From Rhizophlyctis rosea (lineage: Eukaryota > Chytridiomycota > Chytridiomycetes > Rhizophlyctidales > Rhizophlyctidaceae), in NCBI GenBank assembly GCA_027596075.1, contig JADGJC010000318.1, positions 9,066-44,589 of the forward strand: 35,524 bases of DNA, read 5' to 3'. A model generated the notes under the pieces. It saw only the letters and a program-made list of their open reading frames with translations, was not told where the DNA came from and searched no databases. A program made the translations under genes and the position numbers. This document shows positions 10,601 to 20,572 of the stretch, piece after piece (the stretch's first letter is position 1; every line of letters begins with the position of its first letter).

Positions 10601-12185
10601 GTGCACATAACGCTCCATTATTGACGAGTAGTACTCACTCCTCATATACATTCGGCCGTTTCGGTGTTGCTGGCGACTGGGGCTTGTTCTTATCCGGATC
10701 CACCCAAAGCCGTCCACCACCCCTACCGTTCGTGGGTGTAGATGCAAATTGTCCAACGCGATTAGGCGGGCCAGGTGGTGGTCTCCTTCCAGCCGAAACA
10801 GCATCGCGTTCAGCAGGGAAAACCGGATCCGACCTCCTCGGCGTGCGAGGACGTTCACCTCGACCCCCGCCATTATCCCTCTCAAAACCAGGAGATGTAA
10901 ACCGCGAAGGCTCCGCCATTTCCGCACGAAGAGCTTCCCCACCAGCAACGCCAATACTGCTCCGACCCCGTCGCCGACGATCTTTCCTATGCATTACGGG
11001 CTGGTTGGAGACTGGGTCGAATGTCACTTCGAGAGTACTGGATCGGTCCTGGTCTAGTCGCCGTTCGGCCCTGCGACTTTGATTTGACTGTCCGGGGTCT
11101 CGGCGGTTCATTTCGATCTGACTAGGTATGCTGGACTGGCTGGCGGCCTTGCGGTGCATGCCGCGACCATTGGAAGGATGATTGTTCCGTGGTCCATCTT
11201 CAGTAGTGGTTGGCGCATCAGCAGCAGGTGAATCGTTGTTCGATGGTGCGTCTTCTCCTGGCGATCTTCTGTTCCCTGCACCATTCCTTGCTGATCCCTG
11301 TCGAGAACCACGCTGATCGTCTGTAAGACGCCGTGGCTGTCGACCTTCGCTCTCGACCAAATCGTTTCTCCCACCATTTTCCAGACTCATCTTCGACTGT
11401 CCTCCATTTCTGATTCCGTTCCCCCTTGATGATGCAGCTCCTCTATCTCCGGGCTGCGTCATACCATCATTGGCGCGGTCGCCGTTGAAAGCTGAATGAG
11501 ACTTCACCCGACGAACGTCCCTGTCAGCTCCTTCCGAACCGCCTTCCTGACCGCCACGACGTTGGTGTTGATTCCCGCCCCGATGCTCAGACCCTCGTCC
11601 ACCCCGTCCGCCCCGTCCGCCACCATCTTCCCTCTTCCTCCAATCCCTAGATTCGGACCCTGGAACTGCCGACTCGAGCGGCTCCCTTTGATTACTACGA
11701 CCCTGATGTCCCCGATCCTGCTGAGCTGCGTAATCAATCACCTCCTCGTCCTCATCTGCCATCGGCGGCGGTCTCGAAATGGGTGTGTTCAGGAAAGGAC
11801 TCCTGCTATCGGCACCGGCTAACCCTCCTGCAGCCTCCTGACGACTTTCATTGGAAACCGCTACCGCATGTGAGCCAATACCGTCGACCGACGTATGATG
11901 ACGCAATGAGGCTTTCTGTCCGCTTCCTTTCCCACGTCCCCGAGTAGAACGGCCACCCTCAGTGGCTTCAGCTGGTCGACGACCGCGTCGAGATTGTGGA
12001 GCGGAGGTGTCACGTACGTATTTGCCGGTTTCTGGATCATGACGGAAGGTGATTACGGGTTCGTCTTGCCACGGATCATCATCGTTCGAGGTGGGCATGT
12101 ATTCTGATGGCCTTGTTTCGGGACCGCCAGATGGTATCCGCCGCTTACCAGCAGATTTGCGGGTTGGATCAGATTTCTCAGCCAT
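7603..12185 (-). CDS. DIS3L2: DIS3L2-like 3'-5' exoribonuclease (RNase II/RNB family)
   Basis: Six exons (12185-10639, 10570-10200, 10116-9965, 9896-9633, 9551-8883, 8793-7603) join in frame to 1,397 residues; an in-frame ATG at 12224 would add 13. The first ~510 residues are disordered and rich in Arg/Gly/Ser, a likely RNA-binding or regulatory tail. Next come the cold-shock domains (LLKRGTLLQGSLRIN; RNRAFEGDTVAVKLL) with an acidic insert, then the RNB domain with IDPPTAKDLDDA (Asp 802, 808, 810, 811) and, near 1110, THFTSPIRRYCDLVVH, and a final S1-like region (LDVLVGRYGIEKRLWV). The run GVHIADVSYFVPPNTALDK is closer to DIS3L2 than to DIS3. The family degrades uridylated RNAs in the cytoplasm without the exosome; fungal Ssd1 is a related, catalytically dead RNA-binding branch. 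The Asp cluster here is intact, so activity is expected. Confidence 0.92.
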
Positions 12186-12224
12186 TTGAGAAATAGACTG
12201 CTGAAGGTGAAGATCTATTGCCAT

Positions 12225-13148
12225 TTAACGATACTCGACTTAACAAATGATACAACAAGCATTCGAATTCCAGATATCCAAACACATACAGCTGGTTGCA
12301 ATAAATAAGTGGCTTTATGAATGCAACTGGATGGATGATATTTTCAATATGTCTGTATAAGACCGCAGTCACTGGGTAGATGAATGAGAAAAATTGATGA
12401 AAATGAAAATGAGGTGAAGTTGCGTAAAGTAACTGTGTGAGTCGTAGATATTCTCCCCACAAGCTGGTGCCACCAAAACTGCTTCAGTATAATACTCAAC
12501 CACCCGCTGCTGTCTAAAGCTAGTGGCTCCGCACCGGGTATTTCCGGTCACATATGCAAGAAAACAAGTTTGCACATCTCTTGGATGCACCACCGGCGGC
12601 TCCATTACTAATACCGGCCCCACCCAGTGTCCGCGTGCAGTCTGGACGTTCCCCAACTGTAAACAAACACCTACATTAGCTTGACCGTTTTCAGACCCTC
12701 AGTTTTTAAATTGTACAAAAGCCTTCTGAAAGAGCTGTTCCTTATGTTGTTGCTTGTGCAAGTCCACTCAGGTATCCAAATACAGATGGATAGCTATTTT
12801 GTAGCAGATGCCAAGCAAGGAAGTGAGAAACTCGGGGTTTGATAGCTTCCCCACTCTCAAGTTATGGTCCCATCCAATCGCAACCAAGTTCCAACCCCAC
12901 GCAATTCACCCGCCATCATGTCATGTGGCTACACTGGTGGCACGTCACTGCTCCAGTGCCACCAGATACGCCACACTTATATTGAGCCAGGGTTCGATTA
13001 TAAGCCACACCTGGGCCAGATTTCCCTGTTCAGAAAACACCCTCTCCCCCCCAACACCATTACGAACTTGTCAATTTCATCGAGCGCGAAGCCGTATACT
13101 TGAGTTTCCAATACCTCTTTCCTAAGCCTCAACGGCAGCTTACACAAG
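12225..13148. promoter_or_regulatory. Divergent intergenic between DIS3L2 and OTU1
   Basis: About 0.9 kb separates the leftward DIS3L2 start from the rightward OTU1 start, so it should hold both promoters. No exon, tRNA or clear repeat was seen. A GGTTCGATTA stretch near 12990 looks like a tRNA T-loop, but no cloverleaf surrounds it. Confidence 0.45.
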
Positions 13149-14601
13149 ATGGTAGGGGCGCTGTGTGGATATTGGCATCAATGCTTGGGCTTCTGACGAA
13201 TATGCTATTCAGAGACTTCGTTGTCGCGGACCCTCGGGCGTCCAACCTATTGGTGCTTCCCTAACCCCAGACTCAACCGTGGCGGACCTTCGAAAAGATA
13301 TTGAAGCAGTCACAGGCGTCCCCGCGGAGCGACAACAGCGTAAGTGCGGCCCATTGCAGAGAGTGATCTGATTTTCGAACGCTGTCGAGGCATCAACTAA
13401 CAATGCGAACCAGTCAAGTTTGGCTTCCCTCCCAAACCTCTTACAGCCGACCCTTCTACTACGCTCTTTGCTGCTGGCATAAAGGACGGGGAGCAACTGA
13501 CGGTAGAGCAAGGCGCTGCGCCTTCGGCTGCACCTGCCCAACCCGCCGCTGCCACTCAACAACCTCCCAGTCAAACTTTTGAGCAAGCACCTGCGGGAAG
13601 TTTCAGGACCCAAGTCATGCCACAAACATACAATTCCGGAATAAGCCAATCAGAAGACTTAGACAAAGATTACGTTACCGTCGGTGATGGGGTTCTCGTA
13701 GTTCGCGTACGTCCTATAAACGGAAGTTTGAAAACTTTAGCATCATCTCATATTCGCATCATCACAAAAACAGGAAATGAAAGACGACAACTCCTGCCTC
13801 TTCCGCTCCATAGGCTACATCTTCGAAAGATCTCCAGAAGCCTTCCAAACCCTCCGCGAAACAGTCTCATCCGTCATCTCTCAGGATCCGTTCAACTACA
13901 ATGAAGCCATTCTTGGGAAGGATCCTGACGAGTACCGTGCGTGGATAACAAAACCGCAGAGTTGGGGTGGGGCGATTGAGTTGGCGATGTTCTCTGATCA
14001 TTATCAAGTGGGTGGGTTTGCACGTCTTTCTTTTTTGAAAGCGGATCTGCAAGTGTATGGTTGGATTCTCAAACTCGTATCTACCCGCACAGAGATAGAT
14101 TCAATAGACGTCTCAACCCTCCGCGTCGACCGTTTCGGTGAAGGCAAATACCCAAATCGCGTAATAGTACTCTACACGTACGTGAACTCATCTTCGCCTG
14201 AATCACCGGTCAACTTACTCACCCCTGGTCATCCCTACAGAGGCATCCACTACGACGCCGTAGCATTAGCACCCTTCCCTGACGCGCCCTCGGACTTTGA
14301 CCAAACGACGTTCGAAGGGGCCGACGGCGAAAAGGTGCTGGAGGCTGGAGTCAAGTTGGCGGGAATATGGAAGAAGAAAAGGAAGTTTACGGATTTGGCG
14401 AATTTTACGTTGAAGTGTGGTGTGTGTGGGAAGGTCAGTTGGGGTTGTTTGAGCTTGTTTCATTGCTTCTGCTTCATTGCCAATTGCGTTCGAAGATGCA
14501 ATATGGCTTACAATGTACGTTGTGCGTAGGGCCTGGTTGGACAGAAGGATGCGCAGGCACATGCTATGCAGACAGGGCATGCGAGTTTCACGGAATATTA
14601 A
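13149..14601 (+). CDS. OTU1: OTU1/YOD1-type deubiquitinase
   Basis: Seven exons (13149-13151, 13213-13339, 13414-13706, 13774-14011, 14093-14177, 14241-14433, 14530-14601) join in frame to 336 residues. The N-terminus (RLRCRGPSGV, then STVADLRKDIEAVTG, GFPPKPL) is the UBX-like domain that binds Cdc48/p97. The OTU core has the catalytic loop DDNSCLFRSIGYIF (Cys149), SWGGAIELAMFS, RVDRFGE and GIHYDA (His252). The C-terminus has a C2H2 finger (CGVC at 308-311, His324, His330). This is the full OTU1/YOD1 architecture: a Cys protease that trims ubiquitin chains on Cdc48 substrates, for example in ERAD. Exon 1 is only the ATG, followed directly by a GTAGGG donor. Confidence 0.92.
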
Positions 14602-14960
14602 TATGAGATGAGAGTAGTAATTGTAGTCAGTCATCTTCGTAGTTAGCGTTAATGGACGCAAGGAGGTGTAATTGTATATGTATACAAGAGTCGATAGTTG
14701 TTTTTGGAAGCGAAACGAAGATCATTGGGGTGAAAGAGTATCAAGCGGATGTCTCATCCATGTAGAGTAGCTGATTCCCGATTTTGCACAACCCGTTTTG
14801 ACCACAGTAGGATCGGGGGAACTTCGGACAACGAACTGCCAAAACCGCTGCGTTGCAGACTGAGCATCATGGAAACATATCTATTGAGCAGACAGCTAAA
14901 ACATATTTGAATGCATTTCTCTCGGTCCAATACCATATATTCACAACACCCCAAGTCTAT
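14602..14960. other. Convergent 3' region
   Basis: OTU1 (rightward) and the F-box gene (leftward) end here tail to tail. No exon or RNA gene was seen; presumably 3' UTRs and poly(A) sites. Confidence 0.5.
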
Positions 14961-16445
14961 CTACTCCACCCAACGCCAATAGTACTTCAAGGCACCACCC
15001 GCTCCCGTCCGCTTCCCCGTATCGTCCACAGCATACTCCATGACAGTAACAGCGTACCCCTTCCAACGATACTTCCTCCTCTTTCTGACATGTCCTGCAG
15101 CCACCTCCTCGCCACCTTGCTCCACGTCATCCTTTTCCCCATCATGATCCTCACTATCCACCTTCCCATTGCCTCCACCATCGTCAGCACCGTCCTCTTC
15201 CCCGCTTTCGTCACTGTCCTCATCCCGACCAACTTTAGTATCGCAGGGCCCTCTGATCCTCCTACACATCCCATCAACCGCATCAAAAACCATAAACGTC
15301 CTCGTCGACGCGTCACGCACAAGGAATTCCCGATCCCACGCAGCCGCACAGTTGGCCTCATAAGGAAGCTTTACCTCCGGAAGCTCCAGACTGTAGAGAT
15401 GATTTCCATAGAAATCCAGCACGAATATTTTTCCCACCGGCTGTCCCATGATTGTCTTGAGGCCGCCACAAACGGCAATGAAGAGGTTGAACCGGTTCAT
15501 GCTCATTGGACGGCGGCATCCGAAATCCTCATGTCGATTCATTGTGAATTCGCCTATCTCTTCCTGATCTTTGAGACGAATGATAGAGATGATTTCGTTG
15601 GTATGGCTGGGAGAAGAAGTGGTGTAGGCGAGGACGTTCTCGTTGAAGCACATGCATGTGCAATCGTGAATCCTCAAGCGATAGGATGGGTCGCGGAGGG
15701 ATTGGACACGTAGTGTGTCGCGTGCGGGATAGCGTAGCTGTCTGGAACGATATGGGTCGTGCTGCACGATGTAATCACCACAGATCGTTTCGTTGGGACC
15801 GATTGGACGCACTGCAAGTATGGAGCCGGTTTTGTAGTCTTCGTAAGCGAACGTTGGAACAGTTGGATAATCTCTGCTTTGTCTAGCGACGATACTTGTT
15901 CGGATGAATCGCGTGTGAGTTGCGATGTTGTCGCTTTTGCCTGGCCGGATGTGTGGGTTGGTGAAGATGGAATCAACGTAAACGTCGTCTGGTGGCCGGA
16001 ACCAGCTCCACCGCCCATCGGCAATGACAGAATATATCACCTCCCCGCTGTCGTAAAAAGCTAGGACTTTGGGATCACCAGAACTCCTGAACGCAAATCG
16101 ATCGCTATTCGTCACATCCCGTACGACACCGCCCGCTGACCTATCAAACATAGTTTCATGCCCCAATTCTTCGAGTCGTTTCTTAACCCTTCTCGGTACC
16201 CACGGTCTTCCCCAAGCAAACGAAACCAGTGCAAGATCCCTCCAATTTTCGTTCCCTCGCAGCCCAGGCACGCAGCCTTCGGGATACGCATCAACAAGCT
16301 TCGGCTTCCAGACTTGCTCGACGTAGGCTGTGCGGATGACGGCGCTCCATTTCTTGCAGACGCGTTCGCAGGTTAGCAGTGTGGGAACGGATGCGTTGGC
16401 GAAGATTGGGACTACGAGTTCTGGGAGATGTCCGAGTGTAGCCAT
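14961..16445 (-). CDS. F-box protein
   Basis: This is a single uninterrupted exon of 494 residues. Residues 6-45 (LPELVVPIFANASVPTLLT followed by CERVCKKWSAVIRT) fit the F-box helix pattern: LP at the start, hydrophobics, then the V-C-K-x-W hallmark. F-box proteins bind Skp1 and act as substrate receptors of SCF ubiquitin ligases. The rest (about 60-400) has scattered Trp/Tyr and beta-like segments that could form a WD- or Kelch-like substrate module, but no clear repeat is visible. A strongly acidic linker (DEDSDESGEEDGADD) precedes a basic patch (VRKRRKYRWKGY) near the end. The substrate is unknown. The lack of introns contrasts with most neighbours. Confidence 0.8.
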   Translation of the reverse strand: MATLGHLPELVVPIFANASVPTLLTCERVCKKWSAVIRTAYVEQVWKPKLVDAYPEGCVPGLRGNENWRDLALVSFAWGRPWVPRRVKKRLEELGHETMFDRSAGGVVRDVTNSDRFAFRSSGDPKVLAFYDSGEVIYSVIADGRWSWFRPPDDVYVDSIFTNPHIRPGKSDNIATHTRFIRTSIVARQSRDYPTVPTFAYEDYKTGSILAVRPIGPNETICGDYIVQHDPYRSRQLRYPARDTLRVQSLRDPSYRLRIHDCTCMCFNENVLAYTTSSPSHTNEIISIIRLKDQEEIGEFTMNRHEDFGCRRPMSMNRFNLFIAVCGGLKTIMGQPVGKIFVLDFYGNHLYSLELPEVKLPYEANCAAAWDREFLVRDASTRTFMVFDAVDGMCRRIRGPCDTKVGRDEDSDESGEEDGADDGGGNGKVDSEDHDGEKDDVEQGGEEVAAGHVRKRRKYRWKGYAVTVMEYAVDDTGKRTGAGGALKYYWRWVE

Positions 16446-16925
16446 TGATGTGACTTTGGTTTCGACGGGTTTGGGTTGGACAGCGTGTCGAGTTCAGATG
16501 ATGTCGTTGACACCGTCTGCTTGTTAAGAGGGTTATCACCATCCTGTACCTTGAGCCGGATATTGGATGTTTACCTGCACCAGTATCGTGTAATACGAGC
16601 AATGCCTATAGCGCGGTCAAAGATGGGGAACGTGTGGGAAGAAGATGAGAAAGGACAACAGGGCAATTTGTGATTCGTGAAACCCTGGCCTGGGCACTGG
16701 GCAGTGGGCCATCACGTCAGAATCCAGGCTTATGTGGCTGAACACCCCAGCCCCATACAGTAGCAGGCCCATCCTGGCCCCAGGCCCTCACAGGCCCCCG
16801 GAACTTCCGAAAGCCAATAAAAGGAACACCTTCCCCCCCAACGTCATCGTCCAACCCACAAATCGCATCGTAACAACATAACAACCAACAACACTATCCG
16901 CGTAATCCTAAACCTTTCCCCCAAA
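16446..16925. promoter_or_regulatory. Divergent promoter region, F-box gene / IF1
   Basis: The interval separates two divergent genes. About 110 bp before the IF1 start, AGCCAATAAAAGG (near 16812) combines a CCAAT box with an AT-rich TATA-like stretch. No coding exon was seen. Confidence 0.5.
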
Positions 16926-17497
16926 ATGAACCCCATCCTCCGCCGCACACCCAACCTCATCCGCACCACCCGCGCCATCCACACAACACCTGCAATGTTC
17001 ACCAACATCCGCGGCGGCGGCACCGGTTTCTCCCAGCGCGAGGCCGCAGAGGAGGAGCGGTACGCTCACGAGAAGGAGCTCGAGGATATCCGCAAGTTGA
17101 AGGAATCCCTTGCTAAGCGGGAGAAGGACTTGCAGGCCAAGGTCGCTGCTTCCGCTTCTGGTTCTGGTTCTTTCGGTGCCTCGGGATCGCAGGACAAGAG
17201 CCCGAAGCCTAAGGACCCCGTTACGGGGGCGCCGCTTCATGGTGGGAAGACGGGTAGCGATGCGTTTGGGTGAGTTTGTCGTTCTTATTCTGTCATAGTC
17301 GGAGTGCTATGGCCACTGGGTGGTTTGGGTCTGGCTTGGCTGGAGGGCTCGTTGAGGAAGGTTGGGATACGATCATAAAGAATCACAACAACCCACTAAC
17401 GCACATCTCTTCACGCACAAACAGCAAGCGGGAAGCCGCCAACGAGGAGCGTTACATCCGCGAGAAGGAGCGCGAGAACGCTGGCAAGAAGCACTAA
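16926..17497 (+). CDS. Mitochondrial ATPase inhibitor IF1-like, with two inhibitory motifs
   Basis: Two exons (16926-17269, 17425-17497) give 138 residues. The N-terminus (MNPILRRTPNLIRTTRAIHT) is an Arg-rich amphipathic mitochondrial targeting peptide. Residues 35-46 read FSQREAAEEERY, followed by a charged helix (to about 72) able to form a coiled coil. After a Gly/Ser/Pro linker, residues 114-125 read FGKREAANEERY, with the intron splitting the Gly codon just before KRE. Each run matches the conserved inhibitory stretch of IF1 (F-x-KRE-x-A-x-E-x-x-Y), which jams F1-ATPase when membrane potential collapses. The usual family member has one motif plus a dimerising coil, so two copies in one chain are unusual. 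If the intron is retained, TGA follows at once and a one-motif form of 115 residues results. Confidence 0.85.
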
Positions 17498-18072
17498 ATA
17501 GTTAGTTTTGTAAACTATGGGCCGGGAGGCAAATATGGAAATCTGTTTATAGATAATTTTTGTGAATAGGCCCAATGCTGAAGAGAGGTGCGCGCAGCGA
17601 TGACTGGTGTGGATTCAAATGCGGACTGTTGGCAGGACGAGTGGAGGGTAGTATTGGCTGCAGCGAGGATGCAGATGGTTGTGACCGTCCTTCGTTCCTT
17701 CCTGCCCTCCGGCTTCTCATTAAACAACCTTCAACACACCATCCAGCCGGTTGTTCAATGGGTGGAAAACGCACACACATTATCACCTTTGGCGGAAGCA
17801 ATTTGAAATATTTGGCACGTTCTAAATTTTCAGAGTACTACGTGCCTGTCGGACCAACGAATCCATGGATGGGAAACGCTCAGCTGGCAGTTCGGCTGGC
17901 CTGTTAAATAACATCTTGCAACTATATTCACAGACGGTATATTCGCACTTCGTCATTTACAATCATGCAACCCTTATGTTTCCCTGCAATGTGTTCTCCT
18001 CACAGAAAACAAAAAAGGCAGTAACCGCTAACTGTACGTTTTCTCCTGAGATTTTTTTTTCTTTGGTGTCAT
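17498..18072. other. Convergent 3' region
   Basis: IF1 and the RNPS1-like gene end facing each other. Short ORFs here have no recognisable content, and no RNA gene was seen. Confidence 0.5.
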
Positions 18073-18978
18073 TTACCGCCTGGTACGAGCGGGCGACCTG
18101 CTCCGGCTGTCGTAACGAGCTCTCGGTGGAGCACGACGCCTATTATCGTACTCGGTCCCCCTCCTCGCCTCCCTCGCCCCATCCCTGCTCCTACTCCTAC
18201 TGCGGGAGCGCTCCCGCCTGCCATTGCCCCTCCGACTGTACTCATCACGATCCCTGTATCTGTCCCTGCTCCTGCTCCTGTTCCGCGGGTCGTACCGGTC
18301 CCCACCACCTCCTCCTCCACGACGCCGCGGCGGAGATTGCGAAGGGTATCGACCCCCACCCCTCCTACTTGCACGTCCATCATACCGATCATCGGCGTAG
18401 CGCTTGGCGATCCTCTCAGGTCTTGGAGGCGCCCACGTAGCCTTGACCATCAGCCCATCAATCCACCCATCGTCAAACCCTTCCAAAGCCAGCTCCGCAT
18501 CGGCACGGGACTCGAACAGGATGTACGCGATCCCACGGTGTGGGGACTTGCCCGTTGGGAACTCCCGCATCTTAAATTGGGGCAAGACGACTTCGGTGAT
18601 CTTTCCGAAGTGCCCGAAGATTTCGTGGATGTGGGCTTCGGTGACGTTTTTGCTCAGTGGGGTGATGGAGATGCGCTTGTTGTTGGGGTCGTCGGCGGCG
18701 GTTTGGTGGGCGCTTCCTCTCCTTCCGCTTTTAGCGGGGCTGGTGGAGCGTGGTGAGCGGGAGCGGGATGTTGAGCGGGGGGATTTGCTGCGAGAGGAGG
18801 AACGCGAGGAACGGCTTGAGCGGGATGAGGAGCGGGATCGAGAGGAGTAGGATCCGGTGCTCCTTGAGCGGCTTGAACGGGAGGAGGATCTGCTGGAACG
18901 AGAAGAATGAGATGCGACTGAGCCTGACCGGCTGCGGCTGCGAGACCGGGAACGGGAGGGTGATCTTGAGGTTGCCAT
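18073..18978 (-). CDS. RNPS1: RNPS1-like SR-related splicing factor
   Basis: A single exon encodes 301 residues from the ATG at 18978; an upstream in-frame extension lacks RS character and is not preferred. Residues 1-90 are almost pure Arg/Ser dipeptides. A single RRM spans about 101-180, with LSKNVTEAHIHEIFGHFGKI and GIAYILFESRADAELAL, ending IDGLMVKATWA. The tail is again Arg/Gly/Ser/Asp rich. The order RS - RRM - RS/RG with this RRM is that of RNPS1, a peripheral exon-junction-complex and ASAP/PSAP subunit acting in splicing and nonsense-mediated decay in the nucleus. A generic SR protein is less likely given the N-terminal RS block. Confidence 0.85.
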   Translation of the reverse strand: MATSRSPSRSRSRSRSRSGSVASHSSRSSRSSSRSSRSRSTGSYSSRSRSSSRSSRSSRSSSRSKSPRSTSRSRSPRSTSPAKSGRRGSAHQTAADDPNNKRISITPLSKNVTEAHIHEIFGHFGKITEVVLPQFKMREFPTGKSPHRGIAYILFESRADAELALEGFDDGWIDGLMVKATWAPPRPERIAKRYADDRYDGRASRRGGGRYPSQSPPRRRGGGGGGDRYDPRNRSRSRDRYRDRDEYSRRGNGRRERSRSRSRSRDGAREARRGTEYDNRRRAPPRARYDSRSRSPARTRR

Positions 18979-19387
18979 ATTGGTTTGCCGATGTGGTGTG
19001 TCCTTTGAATGTGAAAAGGGTGTGGGAAACCCTTCTGCTTTTGAACGATTCGCTGATCTGCTTTTGTGCTGATAAAATTGGAGGGGATGAGAATGGGTCC
19101 AAGCAAGCACTTTCGATGAGCTGGAATGATTTGTTGCTTTGGAAACCCCTGGCTGAGCATAGTAAGGGGTCACATGACTGGCTGTAGGATGCAGTGTGAC
19201 TGCAGCCGGATAAAACACAAATCAGTGTGGATAAAAATAAGTGTCAAAATCATAAATGTTCCCATCCTCACGAGTTTGCGTCTTTCACCATAAACAATAG
19301 CAACCGCGAGATCTATCACGGCGAACTACGTGGACTGCTCGGACTGATTGAAAGATACAGCCACTCGTTCCTTACCGAATAGTCAAG
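18979..19387. promoter_or_regulatory. Divergent promoter region, RNPS1 / uL22m
   Basis: About 410 bp lies between divergent start codons and must contain both promoters and 5' UTRs. The RNPS1 frame stays open through part of it, but the encoded residues look non-conserved. Confidence 0.45.
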
Positions 19388-20236
19388 ATGCTATCGGCCT
19401 TAGCACCAACCCTACGGTGCACACGGACCGTACGACCGGGTCTGCTCACCTCCGCAAACCTCCAACCCCACCGAACAATGGCCGTAAAGGCTCAAGGCAA
19501 CGCAACAGCAAAACCCGCCGCCGCACCCTCCTCCCTCTTCCAAGCCGCCCTAGCAGACGCCAAAAAGACCGTCCCCTCCCTCCCCACAACCTCCGACGCA
19601 ACCCCCTCAACCACCACCCAACCCTCCCCCTCAGCCCCCTCCCAAACAACCCCCATCCCCTTCCTCCACCCAACAGCCCGCGACCCCACCAAAATCCCCA
19701 TCTTCACCACCGGCTTCCACCCCGGCGGCTGGAAAAAATGGACCCCCATGGCCCGCGTCCTCGTAGGCCTCCCCCTAAAAGAAGCAAAAACCCAAATGGA
19801 AATGCACCCCCGAAAACCCGGCCGCTGGATCGCCCACACAATAAACAGAATGCAACACACCCTCCGCCACAACTACGGCGAAGACCCCGATAACTACAAA
19901 ATCGCTGCTGCGTGGACAGGGCGCGGTCAACAAACTAAAGAACTCGACTACAAAGCTAAAGGGCGGTTCGGTATCATTCATCACCGCACATCGCATATTC
20001 GGATCCAGGTGGCGAAGATTGAGCATTTGACGGAGGAGGAGAAGGGTGTTAGGAAGGTTTTGGAGGTTTATAGGGCGAAGCCGTGGTTGAGGGAGTGGAA
20101 GGAGAATGAGAGGACGATGAGGGATGGGGTGTGGCCGAGGCATAATCATCAGCCGTGGAGTAGGCAGCCTTGGGTGTTTTTGGATGGTAAGAAGTGGGCC
20201 GATGATAGTTATTTGAAGATTAAGCGTGGGGTGTAG
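19388..20236 (+). CDS. MRPL22: Mitochondrial large-subunit ribosomal protein uL22m
   Basis: An intronless gene of 282 residues. The start (MLSALAPTLRCTRTVRPGLL) is basic and hydroxylated, as in mitochondrial targeting peptides, and a Pro/Thr/Ser linker runs to about residue 95. The L22 core follows: MARVLVGLPLKEAKTQME, then NYKIAAAWTGRGQQTKELDY, then GRFGIIHHRTSHIRIQVAKI. The last run matches the end of bacterial L22, which lines the peptide exit tunnel. The tail (WPRHNHQPWSRQPWVF) is a mitochondrial-type extension. Codons in the first half end mostly in C and those in the second half in G/T, a local shift within one gene. Confidence 0.85.
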   Translation: MLSALAPTLRCTRTVRPGLLTSANLQPHRTMAVKAQGNATAKPAAAPSSLFQAALADAKKTVPSLPTTSDATPSTTTQPSPSAPSQTTPIPFLHPTARDPTKIPIFTTGFHPGGWKKWTPMARVLVGLPLKEAKTQMEMHPRKPGRWIAHTINRMQHTLRHNYGEDPDNYKIAAAWTGRGQQTKELDYKAKGRFGIIHHRTSHIRIQVAKIEHLTEEEKGVRKVLEVYRAKPWLREWKENERTMRDGVWPRHNHQPWSRQPWVFLDGKKWADDSYLKIKRGV

Positions 20237-20572
20237 GGCGATTGGGAAATAGGGTAGTGGGAAAGGCGGAAGGAAGCAAGGGGAGTGGAAGGGAAGATGG
20301 GGTCCGTCTGCTACGCATTGAATTTCAAAGAGTAATCAGAAGGGGTGCGAATGTGTTCTTCATCTGTACTTCTTTCTGTCCATCATGTATATGCTACTTC
20401 AGCTAATTTTTAGACCAGTATGAAAAGTGAATTGGTCCGCTCGAACGTCATTACTGTGGGGAGTCAGGAAGGCCTGCGTTGGGAATTGTTTTGCAGAAGC
20501 CGATGTGTTGCAACTAAAAACATTCCATCTCGCTTTCGTCCAACCGGCAACCTTTTGCCCGCTCCATTTTTC
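20237..20572. other. Convergent 3' region
   Basis: Tail-to-tail space between uL22m and SNRNP35. No coding or RNA feature was recognised. Confidence 0.5.

Noticed and set aside
12985..13010. GGTTCGATTA tRNA T-loop-like sequence
   Set aside because: No matching acceptor, D or anticodon stems could be laid out around it.
14853..15713. Forward ORF (286 codons) opposite the F-box gene
   Set aside because: It has no domain, and the opposite strand has a clear F-box and a full-length frame.
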